Assembly (NCBI RefSeq): GCF_002914525.1
Contig: NZ_LODW01000043.1
Coordinates: forward strand, 1 to 64,000
From: Rhizobium hidalgonense
GTDB lineage: Bacteria; Pseudomonadota; Alphaproteobacteria; Rhizobiales; Rhizobiaceae
Length of the DNA: 64,000 nucleotides
Direction of reading: 5' to 3'
Shown here: positions 1 to 9,217 of the stretch, in pieces
Layout of the letters: the number at the start of each line of letters is the position of its first letter
Position numbering within the stretch: the stretch's first letter is position 1
Program-made: the position numbers and the translations under genes
The notes under the pieces: model-generated
The model's input: only the letters and a program-made list of their open reading frames with translations
The model's database searches: none
Told to the model about the DNA's origin: nothing

Positions 1-744
1 AAACCAGTCCGAGCTGCTGCGGTAAAGAGCCGTGGTGGTGAGCGTCGGATGAAAAGTTCGGACGAGATCCGAGCAGGTGCGTGTCCGAAAGACGAACGAA
101 AGTGAACCCTCCGAAGACGCGCCGTTATGAATATAAGCGTCGTCGAAACCAGGACTGTTTCGTCATCCTGGGACGAGTCCGCCGGGTGCCTGATGATTGG
201 GCGGGCGGCGATCGGCGTAGAGGGGGCGTGAGTTGGACACAGGCTTTCACGCGGAACTGCAGGAACCAGGCTCCTGATGCCAAGGGAGAAGCCCAAGCGG
301 AGAAACCGTAAGGCGAGAGTACCGATGCAGGAGACTGGGGCGGACCGATCCGTATGAGCGTTGAGGGCCCTGTAATGGGGCCGGAGCAAAGGGATCGGAT
401 CAGGTGGTCGTATTGTTTGGAACAACTGGAAACAGGATGACTTCGATAGGTACGACAGACAAGCCGTTTCGGATTGAGAAGCGGCAAGTGTACGAAGCTT
501 ACAAAGCGGTCAAAGCCAACCGTGGTGCAGCCGGGGTGGACGGTGAGACCCTGGAGATGTTTGAGAAAGACCTTGCGAGAAATCTCTACAAGATCTGGAA
601 TCGGATGTCTTCTGGGGCTTACTTTCCGCCGCCGGTGCGCGCCGTCTCCATTCCAAAGAAGACTGGAGGCGAAAGGGTTTTGGGCGTGCCGACGGTCAGT
701 GATCGGATCGCGCAGATGGTGGTCAAGCAGATGATTGAGCCGGA
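1..744 (+). mobile_element. Group II intron, truncated (5' RNA domains plus start of its ORF)
   Basis: The stretch before position 437 has the look of the RNA part of a bacterial group II intron: GC-rich, many short complementary segments, no long conserved reading frame on either strand, and directly followed by an intron-type reverse transcriptase start. The intron is cut twice: its 5' end lies left of the window, and the ORF stops being homologous near 744, where IS630-type sequence begins. Catalytic domains V and VI, which follow the ORF, are missing, so it cannot splice or move on its own. The identification rests on the RT fragment; the RNA fold was not computed. Confidence 0.75.
437..744 (+). 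pseudogene. Group II intron reverse transcriptase/maturase, N-terminal fragment
   Basis: About 102 residues match the start of rhizobial group II intron reverse transcriptases (RT0 and early RT region): the pattern VKANRGAAGVDG, then PPPVRAVSIPKKTGGERVLG and VSDRIAQMVVKQMIEP. Full-length proteins of this family are usually 400 to 450 residues with a catalytic YADD box and a maturase domain, both absent here. The start is placed at ATG 437; an upstream in-frame start at 404 would add 11 residues without homology. The reading frame hits a stop just after the junction with the IS630 fragment near 745. Non-functional. Confidence 0.85.
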
Positions 745-780
745 TTAGAGACGTGGTCATTATGGATAACCTGCCTGCAC

Positions 781-810
781 GGGACTGTCAGGAATTCTGT
801 GCGTGAGGCC
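781..810 (+). repeat. IS256 terminal inverted repeat, left
   Basis: Begins GGGACTGTCAGGAATTC; its reverse complement matches 2046-2075 with two mismatches. It lies just outside the transposase stop codon. Confidence 0.9.
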
Positions 811-816
811 GGTTCG

Positions 817-2017
817 TCATTGGTTGAAGAACCGTTCGCCAAAGACGACGGCGAACTGGGTTTTGGCCTCGAACCATTCGCGAGGCGGACGTTTCCAGTC
901 TTCGGCCGCGTGGTTCAGAACTAAATATAGCAGCTTCATGGCGGCATCGTCACTGGGGAAATGGCCCCGCGAGCGGACTGCCCGCCGGAGTTTGGAGTTT
1001 AACGCCTCGATGGCGTTGGTCGTGTAGATGATCCGACGCACGCTTTCGGGAAAGGCGAAGAAAGGAATGACGTGTTCCCAATTGCGTCGCCAGCTCTGAG
1101 CGATGGCAGGATATTTTTGACCCCAGTATCCGGTTTCGAACGCTTCTAGCGCCTTCATTCCGGCTTCGGCGTCCTTGGCGCGGTAGATTGCCCGCAGCGC
1201 CGGGACAACCGGTTTTCGGTCTTTCCATGACACGAATTCGAGCGAATGGCGGATGATGCACGATGCAGGTCTGGACGATCGTCTGCGGGAAAGCAGCGGT
1301 GATCGCCTCTGGAAAGCCTTTCAGCCCGTCGACGACGGCAATCAGGATGTCCTGGCAGCCCCGGTTCTTCAGTTCGTTCATCACCCGCAGCCAGAACTTC
1401 GCGTCTTCCGTCTGCTCAATCCACAGGCCGAGGATTTCCTTGGTGCCGTCCGCCAGAACGGCAAGCGCGATATAGACGGCCTTGTTGCGGACGAAGCCCT
1501 CATCCCTGATCTTGACCCGGATTGCATCGAAGAACACGAGCGGATAGCAAAGCTCGAGCGGCCGGTTCTGCCATTCCCCAACTTCCTCGAGAACAGCATT
1601 GGTGACCGCAGAGATCAGATCCGGCGACACCTCGATACCGTAGATTTCTTCGAGATGACCCTGGATCTCGCGCACCGTCATGCCGCGCGCATACATCGAG
1701 ATGATCTTGTGATCAAAGTCCGGGAAGCGACGCTGGTATTTCGCAATCAGCTTCGGATCAAAGGTCCCGGCCCGATCGCGCGGGATCGACAGCGTCATCT
1801 TTGACGTACCTGTCAGCACCGTCTTCTTCGAAGAGCCGTTGCGACGATTGGCGTTGCCCTCCGCCTGTTCGTCATCGAGATGCTCGTCCAACTCGGCATG
1901 GAGAATGCGCTCTGAAAGCGCCTTCCTCAGATCGTCGAGCAAGCCATCCTTGCCGAACACCTCAGACGGATCGCGGCCAGCCAAAAGCTGGTCCAGAAGT
2001 TCCTTGTCGATAGCCAT
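817..2017 (-). pseudogene. IS256-family (mutator-type) transposase, frameshifted
   Basis: Together the two frames give a full-length IS256 transposase of about 400 residues. The first frame starts at ATG 2017 and carries the N-terminal domain and the DDE region (VFFDAIRVKIRDEG, then IAVVDGLKGFPEAI). The second frame, from about 1233 down to 817, carries the C-terminal part with TTNAIEALNSKLRRAV and the final catalytic E. Near 1250 the expected VHLIRHSLEF is broken: two bases are missing after the VH codons. A single 2-base deletion explains the break. All other family landmarks are present, so the lesion is recent or a sequencing error. Confidence 0.88.
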
Positions 2018-2045
2018 GTGATGATTCTCTCCTTTCCATCATCAT

Positions 2046-2075
2046 GGCCTCACGCACAGGATTCCTGGCAGTCCC
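2046..2075 (-). repeat. IS256 terminal inverted repeat, right
   Basis: On the minus strand it begins GGGACTGCCAGGAATCC and pairs with 781-810. It lies about 30 bases upstream of the transposase start codon at 2017. Confidence 0.9.
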
Positions 2076-2330
2076 TGCTGCACACAAGATAGCCGGTGTC
2101 CGCGATGCCATCGAACGTGCCGGCGCCAAGCTCATGTTCCTTCCGCCCTATAGCCCGGACTTCAATCCAATCGAGAACGCATTTTCGAAGCTGAAAGCCA
2201 TGTTGCGAGGCCGAGCCGAGCGAGAGATCGATGCTCTATGGGATGCGGTCGGGGCCTTGATGCCTCGCTTCACTGCGGCAGAATGCGCAAACTACTTTAA
2301 GGCCGCTGGATATGGCATCTGCCAAGTCAT

Positions 2331-3035
2331 GCGAAGGTGCGCTCCACGACCCAGCGACGCGGCAGAACCTCGAGGCCCCTTGGCCTTATCGGTCCGCTTG
2401 ACGATCTGGAGAGTGAACGCAGCGATCTTTTGCAGTGCGCCCTTCAGCTTCGGTCCGGCATAAACACCATCGGCGAAGATATGCCTCAGCCACGGCCAGC
2501 GCCTGATGGTTTTGAGGACGGCAGGCGCGCCGTCGCGATCCTGAATATCGGCGCTGTGAACGATGAGGCCGACCATCAGTCCGAGCGTGTCGACGACACT
2601 ATGACGCTTGCGTCCCTTGATCTTCTTGCCCGCGTCATAGCCCGAAATTCCCCCACGTTCCGTGATTTTCACGCTTTGACTGTCGATCACGCCCGCAGAC
2701 GGCGAGGCCTCCCGACCTTCCAAGTCACGCGCCTCCATCACAAGATGATGGTTGATCCGGCCCCATAACCCTGTCGCTCGCCATTCATAGAAATAGGACC
2801 GCACAGTTGTAAAAGGTGGAAAATCTCTGGGCATCATCCGCCACTGGCACCCCGTCGTGGCGATGTAAAGCAGCGCATTCACGACCTCGCGAAGATCGGT
2901 GCTGCGCGGTCTGCCCAACCGCCTCGGTCCAGGCAGGCAAGGCGAGATCAATCCCCATTCCCGGTCCGTCAGATCGCTTGCATACCGCACTGCGCGTCGG
3001 GCATATTGCCGACGGGTGAAATCAGTCCAGCCCAT
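2331..3035 (-). pseudogene. IS5-family transposase, truncated and frameshifted
   Basis: From ATG 3035 the protein starts MGWTDFTRRQYARR and continues DLTDREWGLISPCLP, RSYFYEWRATGLW, then GVIDSQSVKITERGG and a DTLGLMVGLIVHSADIQDRD block, the usual order of IS5/IS1031-like DDE transposases. Near 2370 one extra base shifts the frame; in the other frame the sequence continues EVLPRRWVVERTFA, which contains the catalytic E region. Homology ends there, about 25 residues before the usual C terminus, at the junction with the IS630 fragment. An upstream in-frame start at 3074 is less likely, because homology begins at MGW. Confidence 0.85.
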
Positions 3036-3112
3036 TGTGGTCTCCGTTTGTCCTAAGCAAACAAACAGAATCACAACTGGCTGATTTCACTCAACTCTTT
3101 TTCGGTCAGCTC
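2331..3112 (-). mobile_element. IS5-family element, 3'-truncated remnant
   Basis: The outer end with the transposase start remains, including a likely terminal sequence near 3087-3112 (minus-strand GAGCTGACCGAAAAAGAGTTG). The other end was lost where the transposase C terminus runs into IS630 sequence near 2331. No partner inverted repeat is visible. Orientation is opposite to the IS630 fragment. Confidence 0.75.
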
Positions 3113-3925
3113 TTAGACCCGCGCTCCCCCGCCCATTCATCGATCTCGTCAGTCGCATTCGACCTCCGCGGTCGATGATCGAGCCTTCAAAGGGATTTGC
3201 CTGCACTGCCAGGAATGGCGGATCTCGCGTGGTCGCATTGTGCCCCCCGTTGCAAAGTTTGCAAACGCAGCGGCTCACCTCTCGCGCTTGCCGGGATTTT
3301 CCCGTTCAAGTTAGAACAAGTGCTACATGGTCGTGGGGAAATCGCCGTTCTCCCTCCTCAGTTCGTTCTGTCGAAAAATTTGGGCGTTGCGGTCTGAATA
3401 TTGGTCGACACACGCTCCAGGCCACAAGCCAATGTTTCTGGGACGTCTGCCGCGGACATGCACTTGGCCATCTTGAAATGCCAGTTGGGATCGAGGTGTC
3501 CCTACTATCTCCTTGAACATCGATCGATCATGCAGGGATGGAGATGGATGGGGCCGTGCACGATTTGTCGTTCAAGCCGCCTGGAGCGGGCCGCGCCGGG
3601 CGTCTCTTGGCCGTTTGCGCTCGCGGCTAGTGAGCGAGGAGGACCGGAATCTCCCTTTACATTGCGCGTACCGTCCTCGTCAGCACGAGGCGAGCTACCG
3701 CCGTATTGGCCTCACGGACATAAGCGTGCGATTCATGCTGACCGTTGTCGGATCGAGGCCTATTACACTTCTGGAACGGCCGTCTATTGCTACATTCGCG
3801 ATCAATATAACAGGAATGAAATATAAAATTCGATTAATAGATGCCCTCATGAATACTCGAAGAAACACGGGAATATACGAACAGACAGACGCCATTTCAG
3901 TGTCACACCACAGGCAGGACAAAAA
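3113..3925. other. Intergenic stretch between the IS graveyard and virC1
   Basis: No convincing gene. Several short ORFs on both strands lack recognisable motifs and overlap one another. In Ti plasmids this is where the divergent virD operon would begin, but no virD1 or virD2 coding sequence can be read here. Only the last 150 bases look regulatory: AT-rich, with the Ros-like site noted separately. Confidence 0.6.
3803..3825 (-). promoter_or_regulatory. Candidate Ros-type repressor site upstream of virC1
   Basis: On the minus strand the sequence reads TATATTTCA, four bases, then TGTTATATT: an imperfect inverted repeat resembling, from memory, the Ros box in the shared virC/virD promoter of Ti plasmids. 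It lies about 100 bases before the virC1 start, in the most AT-rich part of the gap. No clear vir box was found in the same interval. Confidence 0.4.
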
Positions 3926-4621
3926 ATGAAACTTCTGACATTTTGCTCCTTCAAAGGAGGTGCAGGCAAAACGACTGCGCTCATGGGTGTTTGCGCTGCC
4001 CTTGCAAACGACGGCAAACGGGTGGCTCTCTTCGATGCCGACGAGAACCGGCCGCTGCCGAGGTGGAAGGAAAATGCAATACGCAGCGGGACCTGGGACC
4101 CTTGCTGCGAGGTTTACGCCGCCGAGGAGATGGCCCTTCTCGAGGCAGCCTATGAGGACGCCGAGCTTCAGGGATTTGATTATGCGTTGGCAGATACGCA
4201 TGGAGGATCGAGCGAACTCAACAACACCATCATTGCCAGCTCAAACATGCTTCTGATCCCTACAATGTTGACCCCGCTCGATATTGACGAGGCATTGTCG
4301 ACCTACCGCTACGTTATCGAGCTGTTGCTGAGCGAGAACCTCGCAGTTCCCACAACCGTATTGCGACAACGTGTTCCGGTCGGCCGATTGACCACATCGC
4401 AGCGCGCGATGTCGGACATGCTCGCGAGCCTCCCGGTTGTGCAGGCTCCCATGCACGAGAGGGATGCCTTTGCCGCAATGAAGGAACGCGGCATGTTGCA
4501 TCTCACATTGTTGAACATGAGAGCTGATTCAACGATGCGTCTGCTTGAGCGGAATATCAGGATTGCGATGGAGGAACTCGTGGTCATCTCAAAATTGATT
4601 GGCGACGCCCTGGAGGGTTGA
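3926..4621 (+). CDS. virC1: VirC1, ParA-like ATPase of T-DNA processing
   Basis: 231 residues, the exact length of Ti-plasmid VirC1. In Agrobacterium VirC1 binds the overdrive enhancer, helps assemble the relaxosome with VirC2, VirD1 and VirD2, and brings the T-complex to the VirB/D4 channel at the cell pole. The deviant Walker A box [10 protein letters not shown] (residues 9-18) and the FDADENRPL segment mark it as a MinD/ParA-type P-loop ATPase. The near-continuous match to VirC1 (for example [14 protein letters not shown] and [18 protein letters not shown]) makes the assignment specific. The gene runs directly into virC2 with 2 bases between stop and start. No virD genes are in the window, so its usual partners must lie elsewhere or be lost. 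Confidence 0.97.
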   Translation: MKLLTFCSFKGGAGKTTALMGVCAALANDGKRVALFDADENRPLPRWKENAIRSGTWDPCCEVYAAEEMALLEAAYEDAELQGFDYALADTHGGSSELNNTIIASSNMLLIPTMLTPLDIDEALSTYRYVIELLLSENLAVPTTVLRQRVPVGRLTTSQRAMSDMLASLPVVQAPMHERDAFAAMKERGMLHLTLLNMRADSTMRLLERNIRIAMEELVVISKLIGDALEG

Positions 4622-4623
4622 AG

Positions 4624-5241
4624 ATGGGTATCCGCAAACCGGCCCTGTCCGTCGACGAAGCGAAGCGGCTTGCTGCAGCTCGACCCGGGATTATTCATCC
4701 GGACCTGCAACATTTCTCCCGGGATGCAGCCGCGCCACGGTTGCCCCAAAGAGCCGGCCATGAAGAGCGACGAACGACATCTGCTCTTGCCAAGCGTTCC
4801 GGCCCCGAATCGCAATCGATAAGAACTGTGGATGCGCTCAATTCGAGCACGGCGCCGGAAAAGGTCCAGGTTTTTCTTTCAGCGCGGCCGCCCGCGCCTG
4901 GAGTATCAGAAATATATGACAGTCTGATCCTGCAATACAGCGCTTCCAAGTCTCTGCAGATGATACTGCGTCGTGCGCTCGACGATTTCGAAACCATGCT
5001 GATGGACGGATCGTTTAGCAAGGCTTCCCAAAGCTATCCAATCCCTCAGGAAACTTCCGAAAAACGCGTCATTGTTCAGACATCCCGCATGCTCCCCGTA
5101 TCGGCGCTGAAAATCGCACGCGATCACTTCGATCCATCCGGACTGGAGACTTCGCGCGCGTTTGGCCTTAAACTCGCCACCGCCGCGCTTGCTTCATTCT
5201 TTGACGCGGCGAAGGCACCGGGACGCGGCCGGAGGACGTGA
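4624..5241 (+). CDS. virC2: VirC2, overdrive-binding accessory protein
   Basis: 205 residues, close to Ti-plasmid VirC2 (about 202). VirC2 is a ribbon-helix-helix DNA-binding protein acting with VirC1 at overdrive next to the right T-DNA border. The start is well conserved (MGIRKPALSVDEAKRLAAARPG). The region from residue about 75, with KVQVFLSARPPAPGVSEIYD, corresponds to the structured C-terminal DNA-binding part. ATG 4624 follows the virC1 stop by 2 bases, indicating one virC operon and translational coupling. An upstream TTG at 4618 overlaps virC1 and is less likely. It converges on virG with an 81-base gap containing a hairpin. Confidence 0.95.
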   Translation: MGIRKPALSVDEAKRLAAARPGIIHPDLQHFSRDAAAPRLPQRAGHEERRTTSALAKRSGPESQSIRTVDALNSSTAPEKVQVFLSARPPAPGVSEIYDSLILQYSASKSLQMILRRALDDFETMLMDGSFSKASQSYPIPQETSEKRVIVQTSRMLPVSALKIARDHFDPSGLETSRAFGLKLATAALASFFDAAKAPGRGRRT

Positions 5242-5304
5242 GATGCCCGAACAATTCGAGCACCTGCCGGACGCGGGAAAAATTGGTTCGGGATCGAACC
5301 GCCG

Positions 5305-5335
5305 GATGGCTGCTACGCCAGATCAGGCAGCCATC
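5305..5335. terminator. Hairpin between convergent virC2 and virG
   Basis: GATGGCTGC (5305-5313) and GCAGCCATC (5327-5335) form a perfect 9-base inverted repeat with a 13-base loop between two converging genes. It overlaps the last codons of virG and lacks a clear T-run on either side, so it may be a weak bidirectional terminator or simply a hairpin. Confidence 0.45.
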
Positions 5336-6063
5336 ACTCCTCCGTAGGAAACATTCACATCAATATCGAAGAAGTAGCCGGCACCTCTTGCAGTCTTGAT
5401 CAGCCGAGGGTTCGCCGCATCTTGCTCGAGCTTGCGGCGAAGCCTCAGGATGAGGACGTCGATGCTTCGGTCATATACCTCCTCTTCGCGCACCCGGCTC
5501 GCAATCAGAAGCTGCTCGCGGGATAACACATCGCGCGGTTTCTCGAGGAATGCGACCAGAAGGTTGAACTCACCTGCAGTGAGCTTGACCTCGGCGCCGC
5601 CTTCCGAAGTCAAACGGCGTTGTCTGAGATTAAGTGTCCAGCCGTCGAAATAGAATGTGCGCCGATCCTTGGTGCGCGCGACGGTCGGACGCACACGCAA
5701 GGCAACGCGGATCCGTGCCAGAAACTCCCGCGTTCCGAAGGGTTTTGCGATAAAATCGGTGGCTCCGAGTTCGAGAGCCAAGACCTTGTCCGCTTCTTCC
5801 AGGCGATCTCCGCTGATGATTATGATCGGAACGTCTGATTTTGTTGCTAGCGTGCGGACGATTTCAAGCCCATCCTCACGTCCCAGATTGAGATCAACGA
5901 CCACAACATCGACGGTCTCGGATGAGAGGACGCGGTTAAACTGCTGGCTGTCGGCTACGGCAGTCACCTTCAAGGCATGAACCGTGAGACATTCGACGAT
6001 AAGATGCCGCATCGCGAGGTCGTCATCAATGACAAGAACGTGTTTCAACCGTTCACCTTTCAT
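5323..6063 (-). CDS. virG: VirG, OmpR-type response regulator of the vir regulon
   Basis: 246 residues. VirG is phosphorylated by VirA and activates vir promoters at vir boxes. The N-terminal receiver domain has the acidic pair IDDD near residue 13, the phosphoacceptor Asp57 in VVVVDLN, and the conserved Lys in FIAKPF. The C-terminal winged-helix domain contains KLTAGEFNLLVAFLEKPRDVLSREQL and DRSIDVLILRLRRKLE, matching VirG closely. The start is ATG 6063 (MKGERLKH); upstream in-frame starts give only non-homologous residues. It follows virB11 in the same direction after about 100 bases, the usual virB-virG order of Ti plasmids. No convincing vir box was found just upstream. Confidence 0.97.
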   Translation of the reverse strand: MKGERLKHVLVIDDDLAMRHLIVECLTVHALKVTAVADSQQFNRVLSSETVDVVVVDLNLGREDGLEIVRTLATKSDVPIIIISGDRLEEADKVLALELGATDFIAKPFGTREFLARIRVALRVRPTVARTKDRRTFYFDGWTLNLRQRRLTSEGGAEVKLTAGEFNLLVAFLEKPRDVLSREQLLIASRVREEEVYDRSIDVLILRLRRKLEQDAANPRLIKTARGAGYFFDIDVNVSYGGVMAA

Positions 6064-6160
6064 TCCAGGATCCCAGCGGCTGAGGCTGAGCGTGCATAAA
6101 AATGATTTGTTACAAACATAACCCGATACATATCTCGCCTGCTTGAAAGTTGAGCAACAT

Positions 6161-7195
6161 CTAGTGCTGATCCAGAAGATCGCCAATCGCCTCTCCCCGA
6201 CGGCGCGCATCAGCGGCGAGCCAGATTTCTTCCACCTCGTAAATGTCGCCGTAGGCTCGAAAGGGTATGATGACATCAATCGCGCTCGAAAGCATGTCGA
6301 TCAGTGTTCTATCTTCCAGGCCAGCGCCCTGCGAGCTGCTTTTCACCAGTGAAAACAGTTTCTTGAACCCCTGAACAGGATTGGCGCCGTGTATGGTGGA
6401 AATCGATCCCGGATGCCCTGAGACGACTTCACTCAGATAGGCCCATGCCGCGTCGTCACGCATCTCTCCGAGAAGAATCCGGTCCGGCCGCATGCGCAGA
6501 CTGGCCTGCAGCAGGTGCTCGGCGGTTACAGCGTCCGGTCCGCCCGCATTTTTTGCATAGAGCAGCCGGACGTGGTTCTCATGTGGAATGACGAGTTCGA
6601 GGGTATCCTCGATTGTGATCAGCCGTTCCTGCGGCGGGATTGCACTGATCAGAGTCTTGCTCATCGTCGTCTTGCCGCTCCCGGTTGGGCCGCAAAGCAG
6701 CATCGTCAACCGACCCACGACGCATGCATGCAGAAATGCCTCCAGATCGCCGCTGTCGTAGTGCCTGAGGATAGTTTCATCCTGTTGATCCCGGCGCCTT
6801 TTTCGCCTCTCCCACTGGTTCCATCTTGAAACATCGTAACGGTCCGTAACCCCGTTGAGACCGGAAACATGGGAAGCTGGCCGTCGAATCGTCAAGCTCA
6901 CAGTGCCCGCCAGGACAGCGGGCGGCAGGCAAATTTGCAGCCGCTCACCACCCGGAAGTTCAGTGGCGCAAAGGGGATTTCGTGGTCCGACATCCTGCTT
7001 TCTCAATGCGCCTGCCAGAATGGCGATATCTTCGAGATCGTTGTATGACAGAGGCAGGGACATTTTGGTGAAGATGCCGCCCTGGCGCAGAAATGCCTCG
7101 CCAGGTCGATTTATCGCAACCTCTTCGGTCCTCGGGTCGTCGAGCCATTCCAAAACCGGATTGAGAAGAAATCGCAGCTGCGTATTGACCTCCAT
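6161..7195 (-). CDS. virB11: VirB11, hexameric secretion ATPase
   Basis: 344 residues (Ti VirB11: 343). It is the cytoplasmic traffic ATPase at the base of the VirB/D4 type IV secretion system. Visible motifs are Walker A GPTGSGKTTM (169-178), the Asp box LITIEDTLEL, Walker B LRMRPDRILLGEMRD and the His box SGHPGSISTIHG. The start is ATG 7195 (MEVNTQLRFLL), where homology begins. It is the last gene of the virB operon, 40 bases after virB10 and about 100 bases before virG. All catalytic boxes are intact. Confidence 0.97.
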   Translation of the reverse strand: MEVNTQLRFLLNPVLEWLDDPRTEEVAINRPGEAFLRQGGIFTKMSLPLSYNDLEDIAILAGALRKQDVGPRNPLCATELPGGERLQICLPPAVLAGTVSLTIRRPASHVSGLNGVTDRYDVSRWNQWERRKRRRDQQDETILRHYDSGDLEAFLHACVVGRLTMLLCGPTGSGKTTMSKTLISAIPPQERLITIEDTLELVIPHENHVRLLYAKNAGGPDAVTAEHLLQASLRMRPDRILLGEMRDDAAWAYLSEVVSGHPGSISTIHGANPVQGFKKLFSLVKSSSQGAGLEDRTLIDMLSSAIDVIIPFRAYGDIYEVEEIWLAADARRRGEAIGDLLDQH

Positions 7196-7235
7196 TGTAT
7201 CACATCCCGTTCTGTGAGCGAAAAAGTTGGCTTTG

Positions 7236-8339
7236 TCAGCGGCGGTGCTGCCGGTATCGGGTCGCGCCACCCGTCACGCGAAGCTGGTAAATGTCGGAGA
7301 AATCAAGGTCACGAGCCACGAAAATCGAGACCGTATCGCCCTGATTTTTCCTCAGGGTCGGCGGTATGTTGATGGTTGCCTTGAGAGCAGTATCCGCCGT
7401 TTGTTCACCGTTGTTCTGGATACTGTTGAAGCTCGTTCCGCCGTCCGAGCTGCCGGCATAGGTGCTCGCTGCCTGGAATGCCCCTTGAACGACACTAAGG
7501 AGCATGGCGCCGCCAAAGCGCTGCCAGAAGTGGTTATCGACGGTGCCCGGCAATCCCGAGCGGCCGAGTTCATCCGTGCCGGGCGATGAAAGCGAAATCA
7601 TGGCATGATTGGGCGTCTCCGCGCGGTCCCAAAGAACAAATACCCGCGCATCTCCTTGTTGCAGACCACGCTGGATTTCGCCGACGACTGTGGTACCACG
7701 ATCAAGTAGCACAACATTGTTGGTCGTGCCGCGAACATCCCTGGGCAATACGCATTTTACATAGCCAGCCAAATTCGTGTCGATTGCCGTTTGCAGGATG
7801 CACGGGATGATCGTTCCCTGGGTTATCATGAAATCCGGGTGGGGCAACAGCGTTGCCTTGCTGGGCTGGAGTTCGGTGGGCTTCATGCGTATCGAAACAT
7901 CGCTTCCTGCAGACACCTCACCGTTCGGCGGCGTCCGCTCTTCGTCCTTGTCATCTTGCCGGCCGGTGGCGCCATGACCGGGGCGGTCATCGCCACCGGT
8001 ATACGCGAAGATCGGTGTTTCCGCCGGCTGCGGCTCACTGCGTGCTGGTTCCGGAGCAGGCAACTGGACGGCTCTCTCGGCCGGCGGGGCATCGGGTGAA
8101 ATCTCGATTGGTGCCGGATGAAACGGCTGCGTGTTCGTGGAGATCATGGGAGACGGTGGCGGGTTTGCATCCGCCTTCTTCTGTCGCCCGCCGAGCCAGA
8201 TGAGACCAAGTGAAAGCACAAGAACAAGACCTGCAACGATCAGCTTGCGGGGTCCCGAAAGTCGCTGGTGATGTGTGCCGGAGACAAGGGATCCGCCGGC
8301 ATCGATATCGTGGGACGGTTGCTGATCATCCCCGATCAC
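7236..8339 (-). CDS. virB10: VirB10, inner-to-outer membrane scaffold
   Basis: 367 residues. VirB10 spans both membranes and forms the core channel with VirB7 and VirB9. A single membrane segment lies near residues 30-48 ([19 protein letters not shown]) after a short cytoplasmic tail. A Pro-rich periplasmic stretch follows, then the C-terminal core domain ([40 protein letters not shown]). The likely start is GTG 8339, overlapping the virB9 stop by 4 bases (GTGA) and aligning with the N terminus of Ti VirB10. Longer starts up to 8435 run inside virB9. Co-transcribed with virB9 and virB11. Confidence 0.96.
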   Translation of the reverse strand: MIGDDQQPSHDIDAGGSLVSGTHHQRLSGPRKLIVAGLVLVLSLGLIWLGGRQKKADANPPPSPMISTNTQPFHPAPIEISPDAPPAERAVQLPAPEPARSEPQPAETPIFAYTGGDDRPGHGATGRQDDKDEERTPPNGEVSAGSDVSIRMKPTELQPSKATLLPHPDFMITQGTIIPCILQTAIDTNLAGYVKCVLPRDVRGTTNNVVLLDRGTTVVGEIQRGLQQGDARVFVLWDRAETPNHAMISLSSPGTDELGRSGLPGTVDNHFWQRFGGAMLLSVVQGAFQAASTYAGSSDGGTSFNSIQNNGEQTADTALKATINIPPTLRKNQGDTVSIFVARDLDFSDIYQLRVTGGATRYRQHRR

Positions 8340-9217
8340 CCTCTCTCCTCCATCAGCACGCGCTTCACATCCGGCCTGACCGTACCCGTATCCGGCCTTC
8401 GGCCAACAGGATCGTAGGCAGTATTCCAGACACACAAAACGGTGTTACCATCTCTCAGCCGCCAACCACTAGAAACTGAAGAAATCTCGACATAGCTCCC
8501 CTTGACTGAATAGTTCGCAACCGCTTCCTTGCCGTCAGGATCAATCGTGTAGATGGAGGGTATGCGAACATTGCCGGGAAAGCGGAATACAGTTGTAAAT
8601 CCGTTATCGAATACTTCGAGCGGCAACAGCGAACGATCACCCTGGGCCACGTAGTGCCAGTTCCTGTCTCCGGTGGCCCCTGTTGTGGCGGGCTGATCCA
8701 GCAAATCTGCCGCCCTGCGTTGATACTGCGCTTCCCCACGCAAGCGGTCTGCGGCTGCCTTGTCCTGCGCCTCCTTTCGGCGGGCCGCCGCTTCATCGGC
8801 AGGATAGGCGAATTGTACGCTGTAGTAGAGATCAGGCTGTTCCTTATCGAGATGTGCCAGCGTACTGGAAGAGATGCTGAAGACATAGCGCCGCATCCCG
8901 GCATCGCTTGCGGTCAGCACCACCACCGGCTCGGGCGGCAGAACCTGACTGGCTTTGAAGAACAGATAGTTTCCGCGTGGAAGTGCCGCGAGAGTCTTGC
9001 TGTTGGAAACGGCCACTGCCGTCACCGTTTCGTTGGCTGCGAACGAAACAACCAGAGTGGCTCCAACCGCCGTCGACAGGTGTACCACCTGATCGGGATT
9101 GTAGGCCAGATAACGCATACGCGGGTCCAGTCTGCCTGGCGTTGGCGTTTCTTCGGCCATCACGCCGGTCGCGGCAAACAGCAGACATGCCAAGGTGAGA
9201 AGCTCTTTTTTTTTCAT
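8336..9217 (-). CDS. virB9: VirB9, outer-membrane core complex subunit
   Basis: 293 residues, identical in length to Ti VirB9. It forms the outer-membrane ring with VirB10 and is stabilised by a disulfide with lipoprotein VirB7. A signal peptide ([22 protein letters not shown]) precedes the mature protein. The N-terminal domain has [17 protein letters not shown] and the C-terminal domain has [21 protein letters not shown] followed by [14 protein letters not shown]. The start is ATG 9217, overlapping the virB8 stop by 4 bases (ATGA). The later Cys in [13 protein letters not shown] fits the cysteine that pairs with VirB7. Confidence 0.97.
   Translation of the reverse strand: MKKKELLTLACLLFAATGVMAEETPTPGRLDPRMRYLAYNPDQVVHLSTAVGATLVVSFAANETVTAVAVSNSKTLAALPRGNYLFFKASQVLPPEPVVVLTASDAGMRRYVFSISSSTLAHLDKEQPDLYYSVQFAYPADEAAARRKEAQDKAAADRLRGEAQYQRRAADLLDQPATTGATGDRNWHYVAQGDRSLLPLEVFDNGFTTVFRFPGNVRIPSIYTIDPDGKEAVANYSVKGSYVEISSVSSGWRLRDGNTVLCVWNTAYDPVGRRPDTGTVRPDVKRVLMEERG

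Larger units (their letters stand above)
781..2075 (-). mobile_element. IS256-family insertion sequence, 1295 bp, both ends present
   Basis: The element is bounded by 30-base terminal inverted repeats (781-810 and 2046-2075) that agree at 28 of 30 positions and begin GGGACTGTCAG, as in rhizobial IS256 elements. One transposase gene on the minus strand fills it. The flanking 8 bases (773-780 and 2076-2083) share their last six (CTGCAC), an imperfect target duplication of the length typical for IS256. It sits inside an IS630 transposase gene. The transposase frame is broken, so the copy is probably immobile unless helped by another copy. Confidence 0.9.
748..2330 (+). pseudogene. IS630-family transposase, C-terminal fragment split by IS256
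   Basis: Two pieces of one gene flank the IS256 copy. The left piece (about 748-780) reads VVIMDNLPAH. The right piece (2076 to about 2320) continues HKIAGVRDAIERAGAK, then LPPYSPDFNPIENAFSKLK, the hallmark C-terminal block of IS630 DDE transposases (DN...PPYSPDFNPIE, the last E being catalytic). Joining the pieces through the short duplication at the IS256 ends restores the frame. The N-terminal half of the transposase is missing because group II intron sequence abuts at about 745, and the tail is cut by IS5 sequence near 2320-2331. Confidence 0.85.

Noticed and set aside
125..760. 211-residue minus-strand ORF over the group II intron
   Set aside because: No motifs; it is the opposite strand of intron RNA and the reverse transcriptase start.
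1104..1114. TGGCAGGATAT, like the start of a T-DNA border repeat
   Set aside because: It lies inside conserved coding sequence of the IS256 transposase and the rest of the 24-base border consensus does not follow.
3401..3826. 141-residue ORF in the gap before virC1
   Set aside because: Codon use and composition look random; no motif and no clear ribosome site; it overlaps another equally long frame.
5243..5347. 34-codon ORF directly after virC2, a possible third virC gene
   Set aside because: No ribosome site, no homology, and its second half is the hairpin and end of virG on the other strand.
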